NCBI GenBank assembly: GCA_018343915.1
Contig: JABRWF010000003.1
Location: 992,001 to 1,056,000 of the forward strand
Origin: Agroathelia rolfsii
Taxonomy: Eukaryota > Basidiomycota > Agaricomycetes > Amylocorticiales > Amylocorticiaceae
DNA: 64,000 nucleotides
Reading direction: 5' to 3'
Made by a program: the position numbers and the translations under genes. Below the pieces are notes generated by a model. It was not told where the DNA came from, did not search any database, and saw only the letters and a list, made by a program, of their open reading frames with translations. How positions within the stretch are numbered: position 1 is the first letter of the stretch; every line of letters starts with the position of its first letter. Positions 33,916 to 43,902 of this stretch are shown here, one piece after another.

Positions 33916-36114
33916 TTATGTACTACTGGCACTGGAGCTGTCGTAGTAGTCAACTGGTATGCCCATCATTTCACACTGAGCCACTTCTTGGAAGGTATCC
34001 TGCCTGTTTTCCGGATAATTCAGCCTCCTTAACGTATCGTTAGTAGTCGTCACAGGCTGCCACGGCCCAGTGCTCTTGATAATGGACGATGTGTTCGTGT
34101 ACCGCCGCACGGCAAGATACTCCTCATCCGGGTTCGGATCATGCGTCCGTATGAAACTCGTCCAGTAGTCCATCACGAGCTGCATGAACGGCAGATCATA
34201 TTCGTCCCTGAACCCAAGCCCGAACTGGCCCAAAGTACCGAATTCGAGCATGAGATCGCCAGAATGGCATTTGAAATATGGCAAGCTCGGGTCACCGAGT
34301 GGGTGTGTAGACGTTATAGGCGCATCGCACACAGGTGCGTTGGGGCTGTAGCTCGTGAGCTGGTAGGACCGGTCGAATTGGTAGTAGAACGCTTTGCCTG
34401 GAGGGAGGACACCGTTGCGCACGGCGCTGTGTATCGTCGCTTGGTCGATGCACCGCAGTTCGATGTCGGTGGCAATGCGGGCAGTCAGATTGAATACATT
34501 CAACGTTGCGTTTGTGGTTGAGGTTGGGAGGGGGAAGAGGCTCGTGGCGGAAATCACGGAAGAGGCGATGCTAGGTTTACCACCTAGCATAGTGTCGATG
34601 GCCGTAGTCCTGTTGGAGGTGTTTGAAGGATAAGAAATGAAAGCGGCACCGTCGTCTGCCATGGTACCCCAAAGCACGGGGACGTAGGCCGCTTGTCCTG
34701 GCGTCGTTACGTTGAGTTGAGAAGATGTGATGTATGTCCCATCAACGACAATGTACCGCGCGGGATTCGAGAGTCTTACGATGTTGTAAGCTGACACGGC
34801 ATTGAGACAAGATATTTCGTCTGCTGTACTGTTGCTCGTGCAGCCCGCTTCCTCTATGAGATACTGAGCGCCGACACTGTACTCTTCTTCGGGTGTGTAA
34901 TACAGAGAGTAAGTCATGCCGGAATCGTAGCCGCCCAAATTGGAGGCTGGTATGGCAGCAGAGAACAGCCCACGTGCCTTAGGGCTAGCGAGGAGGGCTC
35001 GGACAGATGCAGCACCGGCGCTTTGGCCATCGATCGTCACTCGAGAGGGATCGCCACCAAATGCTATGAACAGGGTAAATATCAGTACGAGGTGCTAGAA
35101 AGAGTGGTGAAAATGCTATGACATACTTCGAATGTTTTCTTGTACCCACTGTAAGGCCGTGATTTGATCAGCTATACCATAGTTTCCGGTTATGTTCGTC
35201 CCTGGTATGGCCAGGAAACCGAGCGTGGTTAATCTGTAGTTGATCGTGATGACAACAACGTCTCCCCGAGAAGCCATATTTCCTCCATCGAAAGTCGAAT
35301 CTGAGCCGGTACCTCCCGTGAAACCTCCGCCATGGATCCACAAAACGACAGGTCTTAACTCGGATGATGAAGCGTTCGAGGAAGGCAGATGGGGCGTAAA
35401 TATGTTGAGGAAAAGGCAATCTTCGCTAAATGCTGAGGACGCGGCTTGATAACAAGGATCCCCAAATGCAGTGACGCTAACCACGCTATTCTGCGTAGTG
35501 GACACGGAAGAGTAAGTCCATCGAGGGGGGCTGTCGGCATACGGAATCCCAAGGAATCGGAAACTTTTGTAGTTACGAAATCCAACGTATGTATTGCCGT
35601 TCGAGGCACTGGTCACGTTAACTTCGTTCGCACTTGTAGCGAGGCTAGTCTTGTCTGTGGTACCGCTGGCGGATTGAGTGCAGATAGCGGGAAGCATGAT
35701 GTTCGTGCTGGTCCCATCGGAATATTCAAGAGTGTCATTTCGTTTGGATGCAGTCACGATGCCATCTGAGAGCCAGAATTGCTGTGACGATGAAACTCCA
35801 GCCCTGTAGAGCACGTATGCAAGTTCGGGTGCAAGATCACTCTGGCCTGCCTGAGCAGACAACGTCGTCAGAAGGGTCTCTCCAAGGCTTTCGCAACCCG
35901 TGCTGGCGGCTGAGAGGGATAGAGGGGTGTTCAAGAGAAGAAAGCTCGGATGGTTGGAATCGTCCGTCCAGTTGAGATTGTTGTGGAATAGTTGAGTGAC
36001 GGAGCCGATTTGGACCGGAGTTACAGCATCAACCGCGTTGACGAAAGACATCAGGGGAGTAATCCAAACACCCAGTAAGAGACGCAAAGCACATAACTGT
36101 ATGCTTGTGCCCAT
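33916..36114 (-). CDS. Secreted type-B carboxylesterase, copy 2
   Basis: Tandem paralogue of the gene at 31184-33349. Two exons, complement(33916-35063, 35127-36114), encode 711 aa. The first exons of the two genes have exactly the same length (988 nt) and the single intron sits at the same codon. The N-terminus (MGTSIQLCALRLLLGVWITP) looks like a signal peptide. The core contains EDCLFLNIFTPHL, HGGGFTGGTGSD, the elbow GQSAGA, and HPLGDPSLPYFKCHSGDL. Many NxS/T sequons fit a glycosylated secreted enzyme. The family call is firm. The odd Gln in the elbow is shared with copy 1, so it is a lineage trait and not a sequencing error. It ends in SSSAST beyond the end of copy 1. Confidence 0.92.
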
Positions 36115-37019
36115 CGCTACAAAAGATGAATAAAGGGTGGCGCGTCAACCAATGATACTTGCCAGACTCGGAGGGGGGCAACAGCGTTGAACTCAGGCTC
36201 TACGCATGAATCCTCGACTATTATAACAGTTCGGTTTTACAAAAAGAAGACGTGAACGATGGTCGCGAGTATCGCTAGAGCGTTATACATCGCAAGGCGG
36301 AGTACAAGGTGGAATATCCGGTGAAGGTCGGACGGGGGTCATGGGTCCAACTTGAACTTGAAGTACGTTGCGAATTTATATTGGTGGGCCTTGATATATC
36401 CAGACGCTATCGCCAGTACCGTAATGTCGGGAATAGATATAGAGGCGGCAATAACATGAGGGCATCATGATTTGGGCGATTATGATAACTTCGAGTTCCG
36501 AGTCCGAGTCGAGTTGCGGTGACAGGACTGGACAACTAATTTGATTCGTCTTTTCTACTGGGCTGTTTTCCCCTTGTGGTCGCAGCATTGTGCTTTTTAG
36601 GTATGAGTCAAGGACAAGACTATCAACAGTCAAAAATAAGAATCAATTCAGAGTTTGCATGGTCGGCGTACGCACTAGCAGGCAAATGGCTACGCGCGAG
36701 TAGCTGTTACAACATTCAGCCGTTTTTATCGGGCACATATATTCAGAGGCGCTGTGGCATTCCCGCAGCGCGTCGTCATTCAATTCATTGTGTGTAATAC
36801 TACAAATCAGAGTATGTTAGTTCCCTTCATGCAATCAACGAAGGCAAAGTAAATGATATGTAAACTTCGCAAGTGAGAGAATAGGTAAGATCATGAAAAG
36901 AAAACGAAATGACTAAAATTACAAAAAGAAAAGATGACGACATCGAAAATCCAATGCAATAGTATGTAGATACGGGGAGGTCACTCGTGCCCCCCCCCCC
37001 CCAGCAAAAAGGCGAGAAA
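36115..37019. other. 0.9 kb spacer, promoter of carboxylesterase copy 2
   Basis: No gene recognised. The left part is the presumed promoter of the minus-strand esterase. A C13 homopolymer at 36990-37002 lies just downstream of the stop codon of the next minus-strand gene. Confidence 0.5.
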
Positions 37020-37952
37020 TTACTGGATCCATGCTCCAACTTTCTTGCATTCAAAGTGGCCGAGAATTGGTTCAAGGTGAAGTCTATGTTCTGCTTCTCG
37101 CACTCCAAGAAAAACCGAGTTGTCCAACTTTTCTCCGCATACACAGCAGATAAAGGGTATCCAAATGTCTGCCAAGTGTTCATCAATGATATGATTGGTA
37201 ATGAATATTGAGCCAGCTCCTTTGAGGCTAAATTTGCATGCCGGCTTCCATGGGCAAGGCAGCACATCACGAAAGAGGAGTGTGGCATGATATGTTTCGA
37301 TATGTTTTTTGAACCACTCGTGATCTTTGGAACAGATTTTGTTGCAATCGTCAATTTTGCAGCGGAAACTGGGGCTCGCTACCCAGGAGAGTGTCGCGTA
37401 AAAATGCTCTTTGAGGCCCGGTAAAACCTTGTCAAGAGTCTCCAGGTCCCATTTTTCATGAGTGGCTCGGGGGATCGGAAGATTGACGTTGGACGGAGCT
37501 TGGTATCTATCAAACACGGTTATGGGAAGGTGGTTAACGCATGATCAAATGAGAATGATGACTGCGTTGAGAACGAACACATACAAGATAGGCCTAGAGT
37601 TAATGACGTTCTTATTAGGGTCGCGAAACACGAGTGGGGCCCTACGTGGTTTGCGTTTCCAGTGTTTCCATTGATCCTTGCAGCCGCAATCGCAGACCAT
37701 TCGGATGGGATCGGCGCTTTGAGTTGTTAAACGGTTCGCATCTAGCGACGGCTGTGGCATTTTCGGGACTCCCTGAAGAGTAAAATTGAATACTTTCTTC
37801 TGAGGTACGCGATAAAAATCTTCGGGCTTGTTTCTAGTTGCTAACTCTTGACTACTAGTACGGGATCCCACAACCTTTACTTGACCTGCAGGCGAAGTGA
37901 CTCCTGTCCAAATGGCTCCAACACGTAGGTTTGGGTCAACTTCCAAAAACAT
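37020..37952 (-). CDS. C2H2-like zinc-finger protein of unknown function
   Basis: Two exons, complement(37020-37506, 37585-37952), join in frame to 284 aa with the start at the MFLEVDPN methionine. The frame stays open upstream to an AG at about 38057, so further 5' exons are possible. A finger-like motif CKIDDCNKIC with HIETYH downstream (C-x4-C ... H-x4-H) sits near the middle. Other Cys/His-rich spots are CDCGCKDQW before it and CCVCGEKL after it. The arrangement suggests structural zinc or nucleic-acid binding, but I do not recognise the family. It is unrelated in sequence to its esterase neighbours. The exon join restores a continuous conserved-looking stretch (RPILYQAPSN), which supports the intron. 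Confidence 0.6.
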
Positions 37953-38624
37953 TGCGAGAGATACCCCAAGATTCTCTCTGAAAAGAGTACGAAGTATCAG
38001 GTAGTGATGAATGGGCGCAGCAATAATTGGGCGGAATAAGACGATGGTGGCGTCAAGAACAGGATCTGTAGTATTAGGCAAAAAAAAAAAAGCGGATTAT
38101 ATAGCTTCCTAAGCGTGCCACATGGGATTCACATGGTTCATTGTCTTCGAGTCGTCGAAATAAGGTCTCCTGTTGATATGCAGCATCAAGTCTCTCCCCA
38201 AGCTGCAGACATTGTCAAAGACATAACTTGAACAAACATCAGTAGAATGTACAAGTTCTACGTAAATAGGTAATCCGGAGCTCCGGGGTTCATGTTTTCT
38301 TGTGTTCAAGACCAGTTTTTCGTCAGCCCAGGAGCTTTCACAAAAAAGTATTGCAAGCTTCAGCTGTCAGTCCTGCGTAAATCAAAGTGGTTCTCGACGG
38401 CCGTCACTATGCTTCCGGGTGGTTCGCTGCCAAGATTTGCCACTTTTGGTTAAGAAACGACCTCGGAAGCAAATAACTGCATGCCCATGATTCCATAAAG
38501 GCAACCGACAGACGTCCTATCGCACCTATTGACCGTGTTTATGTGAGAAAGAAAAAAAAAATGAGCCTATTTTGAATATCATCCAGAGCAAAAGTGCTCA
38601 GCAGGATATGTATCAGCAGGAAAA
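37953..38624. other. possible 5' exons of the zinc-finger gene
   Basis: The minus-strand frame encoding DPVLDATIVLFRPI (38057 leftwards) begins after a T-rich tract and TACAG, which looks like a splice acceptor. A second minus-strand open stretch at 38109-38309 could be an upstream exon. I found no donor that joins the two in frame, so no model is given. Confidence 0.35.
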
Positions 38625-38695
38625 TACATCGGACGGGAGTCGAACCCGTGCCGCTTGCTTGGAAGGCAAGCATGATACCGTTTCACCACCGATGT
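38625..38695 (-). tRNA. tRNA-Gly (anticodon TCC), second copy
   Basis: The reverse complement is base-for-base identical to the tRNA at 17892-17962 over all 71 nt, including the acceptor stem ACATCGG/CCGATGT, the CTTCCAA anticodon loop and the ACGGG/CCCGT T stem. A short T run follows the 3' end in its own orientation. Flanking DNA is not obviously alike beyond the terminator. Confidence 0.97.
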
Positions 38696-39126
38696 ATGTT
38701 ATTAGCAGCCTTTTGCGTTTTTTATATCTACAGATTTGTAACATGCGTAACACGATATTGACGACAACGTTTACGTTCACGATAGCCTGTTTACAAAGCC
38801 CATCTGTTTCGTTGAGATATTCATATTTACTGATAGGCTGTGGAGCAATCCCTCTACTTGAATTCCTCCTCCATGAGACAATGTTTCAAGAAATACCATC
38901 GCATCTCCAATATTTTACAGTGCTAGTATTCCACAGATATATAGTGGCAATAAATTAAACGTGTTTCGGTGAACAAGGACAAACCGTATCAAAATGCATA
39001 ACTATCGTGAATCGAAAAATGAAAGGCAAGGTCGAAAACAAACTACTTATACTTCTAGTCTAATAAGAACCTAGAATATAAATCGAATACAACGGATATA
39101 GGGAAACACAGAGAGATGACCCAGCC
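38696..39126. other. AT-rich spacer without a gene
   Basis: About 430 nt upstream of the minus-strand tRNA-Gly and downstream of the membrane-protein gene. A plus-strand frame here is only the antisense continuation of the tRNA region. Nothing else is recognised. Confidence 0.5.
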
Positions 39127-39854
39127 CTAAATAGCATATGACCGTCCTTCGAAATCTATATAGGTCCTCCCCGCATTCCGACTGTCTAGATGCGCAAGAA
39201 CTTCTGTTTGCTGCCTCTCAGCTGAAGCTGCTTTTTCAAGCACGGGATCCTTCCAGCTTCCAACAGTAAACGGTGGCGGATTGTCACTTTCGATTACAAG
39301 CCTCTGGCTGTCTGTGTGGTGAGGCATCCATCGCGAGAGGACAGATTTGTCATGTTGGGCATGAAATGGATCGTCATTCGGTGACATAAATTCTGCAGAT
39401 GGAGGAAGTTGATTTCTTTTTCTGCGGCGTCTGAGGAAGAGCAGTACGCCCAAAATCAGCAGGAAGACAGATACAAGGGAGCCGATGATAGCTCCTGCAA
39501 CCACACCAGCATGGGTGGTTGTTTTCGCCGCATCTGCTTGAGGAGTATATACAACCGTCGACGTAGTGGACAATGTCATCAAAGATGATGTAGTGGTTGG
39601 ATTTGATAAAGATGATCTAAAATCTGGTCAATATATACAAGACAAAGGAAGGAAACTAATACCAACGTTGGTATCACAGTGGAATTTTTTACAGGTAGCG
39701 ATGTACCTATTGCAGATGAATAACTGGAAGTTGGTGAAGGGGCGGAGTCCGATGAACAATTTTGCTTTTCCTTCTGCGAGGTGCAGAAGTCATTACGCCC
39801 ATAATCGTTAGAGGACTGTGGATCAGGGTATTTATGTTTGGTTTTTTCGTTCAT
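39127..39854 (-). CDS. Single-pass membrane protein with Ser/Thr-rich ectodomain (5' end uncertain)
   Basis: Two exons, complement(39127-39616, 39667-39854), separated by a 50-nt intron, give a 225-residue frame. The order is a Ser/Thr-rich segment with sequons, then one strongly hydrophobic span (GVVAGAIIGSLVSVFLLILG), a basic stop-transfer RRRRKR, and a cytoplasmic tail ending in GRTYIDFEGRSYAI. This matches the common basidiomycete mid-TM surface-protein layout, in which a signal peptide and folded ectodomain precede the Ser/Thr stalk. No signal peptide is present here, so at least one upstream exon is probably missing. A minus-strand stretch around 39955-40035 encoding VVIFVDVPGLFEPESYAGF is a candidate. 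No function can be assigned. Confidence 0.6.
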
Positions 39855-40561
39855 CTTATTGAATACAAAGACAGGACAACGAGGAGGTTAGAATGTAAGA
39901 GTTATATGTTTACAGTGACCGGCACCAGAGGCCAAATAAGAAATCCGGCATAAGATTCGGGTTCGAAGAGTCCAGGAACGTCGACAAATATCACCACTGT
40001 TGCGTATGGTGTGGGAGTAAGTGGTAAGGACTAGGAAGAGTGAGAGTAGTGTCGTGCCATCTTAGGCAGTGAGCAAACCCAGCAGCCATTGGCAACATCA
40101 TGATGGAGATGATGAACGGTGTTAAGGTTCCTAGTCACAGCAACTTTCACAGCAACCATTCATCATATGTGGCTATGCGCGGGTCACGTGATACACCTTT
40201 GAAGTTCTCCGGGATGGCCGTGGACCATGGTGATGCGAACTAGTAAGTGGGTGTAGGTGCAGGACCTGTCGCACTGACCAAGGATCATCTTTAGTACCAT
40301 GCTTTCACAAACAATACAAAACCACAGTACGTCTCCTGAAGTTCCGGTAGAATCCTTGATTTCTCTGCTACTAGGAATGGGACCGTCAGGGTCATGATGC
40401 TTATAGCCGGTTTACTCCAAAACAGGAGAATATATCTACTTCTGCCGGCGGGATTGCGTCCCAAATGTCGGCCGGCGGGTTACGCAATGCCTCCAAAATG
40501 TATAATAGGGTTGATGCCATTGCCTCATTTTTCCTTGCTCGCACAACCGACCACTTGAAGT
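39855..40561. other. divergent spacer; candidate 5' exons of the membrane protein and the GLO2 promoter
   Basis: The left part may contain unresolved 5' exons of the minus-strand membrane protein. The right part is the presumed promoter of GLO2. A GCCGGCGGGTT-like short direct repeat occurs at 40444-40480. Confidence 0.4.
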
Positions 40562-41991
40562 ATGCTTCCGAAGTCACCTGCCGTCACTGGCATCACCAAC
40601 ATCATCATCAATCAGCCATCTCGACTGCGCTGTGCGTCGCGGCAACAACGAAAGCATCTACAGAAACTGTTATCAACCCGCCGCACATTCTCATCTACCC
40701 TTTCACTACAAAAAATGAAGATCGTACCCGTCCCTTGTAGAGCGGATAACTACATGTATCTGTTAATCGACGAGGCTGTTGCGGAGGCGGCTGCTGTCGA
40801 TCCATACGATGTGCCCAAGATCACTGCTGAGGCTGAGAAACAGGGTGGTGAGTGGGCTGGATCTGCATTACACCAGTATGGAGTGGGGTGGATATCTTGC
40901 ACCGCGTTACCGTTGAGATATCAACGCACCCTGTACACTGTTGCTCATTTATAATGATGATATAATGATCCTTGGTGCTGACTTGACTTTCATCTGGATC
41001 CTTTAATGTACATTGTAAAGTTCGAGTTGTTGCAGCGTTAACAACGTAAGATGCTTTTTTATGATTCGTGATTTCACATGGTCTGATACTCCGACTAGGC
41101 ACTGGCATAATGATCATGCTGGTGGCAACAAGGTTGCGCATTTGTCATGATCGTGACTATTGATAAACTGACAAACTTATTCCAATGCTGTATTCAATGC
41201 AGGCATTTGTATGTCGTTTTCAACGAATTGCTTATTACAATCAAGCCTGATGTTGTCTTTTTACCGGTAGGCTCAACATTATCCTGACGTACCCATCTAC
41301 GGCGGCAGTGATAAGGTTGAAGCGCTGACTCGCCAGGTCGGTGACAAAGACGAGTTTACGATCGGCAAGCATATCGCTATCAAGTACGCTGTTCCTTTTT
41401 TTGCCTACCATATCCATTGCTTGGCCGAAGGCTAATTTCGAATGTCGCAAACACAGATGCCTTGCCACTCCTTGTCACACACAAGACTCGATTTCCTACT
41501 ACGTTCAGGATAAAGCTCCAGATGCATCCCACCCAGGCGGCGTCTTCACAGGCGACACGCTCTTCGTAGGCGGGTGCGGCAGGTTCTTCGAGGGCACTGG
41601 TGAAGAGATGATCAATGCTCTCTCGTATCTCGCCACGTTGCCCGATCAGACGGTAGTGTATAACGGCCACGAATACACAAAGGGCAATGTTGCGTTCGGT
41701 AAGAGTATTGATTCGGAGAACCCGGAGGTGCAGAGGCTGGAGAAGCTCGCACAAGAGAAGAGTGAAACGACGGGAATTACGACGATTGGGGAGGAAAAGG
41801 AGTGGAATGTGTTTATGAGGCTGGATAGCAAGCCTGTTAGGTCCGTGGAGGATCTTATTCTTATGTGCAGGTGTGCTAATGATTCAAAATGCATGGGCTT
41901 ATGCAGAGAGAAAACGGGTGCTTCTGCAGACGCGCCCGCAGATCAGATTATGGATAAACTCCGCGAGCTGAAGAACAATTTCAAGGGTTAG
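40562..41991 (+). CDS. GLO2: Hydroxyacylglutathione hydrolase (glyoxalase II)
   Basis: Second enzyme of methylglyoxal detoxification: hydrolyses S-D-lactoylglutathione to D-lactate and glutathione. Seven exons (40562-40847, 41021-41045, 41099-41132, 41203-41208, 41271-41383, 41457-41840, 41907-41991) give 310 aa. The binuclear metal motif THWHNDH is at residues 104-110. Further ligand regions are CLATPCHTQDS, GDTLFVGGCGRFFEG and YNGHEYTKGN. The C-terminal WNVFMRLDS is typical. From the first ATG the protein has an Arg-rich N-terminus (STRRTFSSTL) that looks mitochondrial. An internal in-frame ATG (40715, MKIVPVPC) gives the cytosolic form. Exon 4 is only six nucleotides (GCATTT). The last intron is 66 nt, in frame and stop-free. 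Function is secure; the exon plan was derived by hand. Confidence 0.94.
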
Positions 41992-42667
41992 AAGTGTGGC
42001 GGTATCCTCTCGCCTTTCATGTATGACAGACTGTCCTGACGTTCAATGTATTAAGCGTCCATGCTTTAGGCCTTGTTTTGGAAACACCGAATTGTGTTCT
42101 GTAAAATAAATAACCAACATCATCATACATACTCAGCCCAACTCTGCTCCATTTCATGTATAACATCGTCAAAGTCTTTGATATTAATCTGATAATGCTA
42201 CACAATCGGTTGATAGGCGCATACTAGGACTGCACAATATACATCCGATACAGAGCTAGACGGGTATGATTGGCTGCAAGATACCAAATAAAGGATCATG
42301 ACTTGGAGAACACGGGAAAAGTAAATTTATAACGAATTATCATGATTTCTGTTAGTCCAGTGACACTATAACCGAAGTTGTCGAATCTGGAAAAATGATG
42401 ATAATAATAGCGCTATGGGCTCACGCTCATGAATATCGCCGCTACTCCGAAGGATTACAATGGCCCATGGAGTTACTTCGTCCTTCGATCTACCGTAACA
42501 TAATCTCTTGCATCAAAATGCGTATCAGATTTGGTTTGATTATTATGCACAGTTTTGATATTGCCGAAATACAATTCCAAGATGATAAGTATGAAACGAA
42601 AAAAAAGAGACGGAGATACAAGAGCTTTGCGGATCATACCGTCCGAGCTCAGAAGGTGCAGAGTAGT
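41992..42667. other. spacer between convergent GLO2 and SFT2
   Basis: Convergent 3' ends meet here. A plus-strand frame of 128 codons (42395-42781) overlaps the SFT2 last exon in antisense and shows no domain. Confidence 0.5.
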
Positions 42668-43488
42668 TTAAGACATGCCAAAGACTTTGAGGACCGCGCT
42701 GCGTGCGTATGGGATGTACGAGAGCGTATACCAGGTATAGGCGAGATATTCGATGATGACGAAGACTATAGACGAGATTAGTAAGGCAACTGACATGGCA
42801 CGGGAGGACATACTGATGCAGAGGAGCTCGCTGCCGAGGACGAATGCACCGACGAAGACAAGGCCGATCGAGGCAAAGAGGATGATAGTTGCGACTACTC
42901 GGATGGGTTTGAACATCTGTTGTGTTGTTAGCTTGGCGTCATTATGGCATTGAGAGGGCTACGTACGAGCTTTAGTTGTTTCAAGAACTTTTTTTTTTGT
43001 AAGTTGCATCAGATTAAGTTGGTTCAGGTGAATAGAATGATTATACGTACTCCAATGACAAAGCCAGTTCCAATGAGAGATATGATTGTGCCTAAAACAT
43101 ACAGGACTAGACGGAAGTCAGCGACGGATTACAGGCTCTTCCAGCAAGCTTTCACATACTAGAGAAGAGACCAAGCATGCCCAAGAACAACAGTATAGCG
43201 CCGAGGAGACTGAGCACAAAGCCTGCGATCAAGCTAGTAATTATGATGATCAATGCCTGGTAACGACGGTCTCAGAGAGTGCGGGTGCAGTACCATCCGA
43301 CGAAGCCGTAGAGCCTCTGTGTCCTGGTAAGACCCAGGAAGTTGAAAGCAGAGTCGCCTTCAAAGAAAGATGTCTCTGGGATGCCTGTGCCGGCCGTCTC
43401 GAGATTAAACCTGAAGCGAGTACGGTTAGGATTGACAAGCACTGGGAAGTTGCCTGAATGATAGAACATACCATCCTTTGCCAGACAT
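42668..43488 (-). CDS. SFT2: SFT2-type vesicle transport protein
   Basis: Small tetraspan Golgi membrane protein of the Got1/SFT2 family, linked in yeast to endosome-to-Golgi vesicle fusion. Seven small exons, complement(42668-42765, 42814-42916, 42967-42987, 43051-43106, 43160-43233, 43294-43410, 43472-43488), give 161 aa. After the start MSGKGWFNLETAGTGIPET come FFEGDSAFNFLGLTRTQRLYGFVG and four hydrophobic spans. Between spans two and three is the family motif GFLKQLKLMFKPIRVVATII. The last part reads YLAYTWYTLSYIPYARSAVLK, the conserved SFT2 end. Exon 5 is only 21 nt. Each join was required to restore the family consensus. The gene is divergent from EDC4, whose start lies 414 nt to the right. 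Confidence 0.93.
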
Positions 43489-43902
43489 TTTGAGCTATGA
43501 GTATGATGTGTTCGTTGTTCGGGTCAATAAGCAAGGAAGCAGTGCCTCGGTACTTGCAAGCTGAGCCAGCAGCAGATGCGCAGTCCTATAGTTATAGTCG
43601 TCCAATGGGTAGTCTTGGATGGCCTGAGACGTAAAAGGAAAGGCTGTGTGTGCGGGGGCGTGTGTGACTATATGTGTGACTATGTGACGAGGCCGGGTAT
43701 TACGTCAGCCAGCATTTACGTCAGCGTAGGGCTACGTTGACGCCGCCTCGTGTGTACGGTGAGGCGTTGAGGCAAGGCCTGAGACACACAGCGAGCAGCT
43801 TGCTCTTATACGTCGCCCAACACAGTCCGCGTATCCCCGTGTGCTGCTTGCTCTCTTTCTCTATCTCTATCGCAAGCACCCCCTAATCTATCGTGCCGTG
43901 CC
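43489..43902. other. divergent promoter region of SFT2 and EDC4
   Basis: A 414-nt spacer between two divergent start codons. It is G/T-rich near the middle (GTGTGTGCGGGGGCGTGTGTG at about 43645), with three TACGTCAGC-like motifs at 43700-43725 (TTACGTCAGCC, TTACGTCAGCG). TACGTCA resembles the bZIP/CRE core, so this could be a shared control element. Confidence 0.4.
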
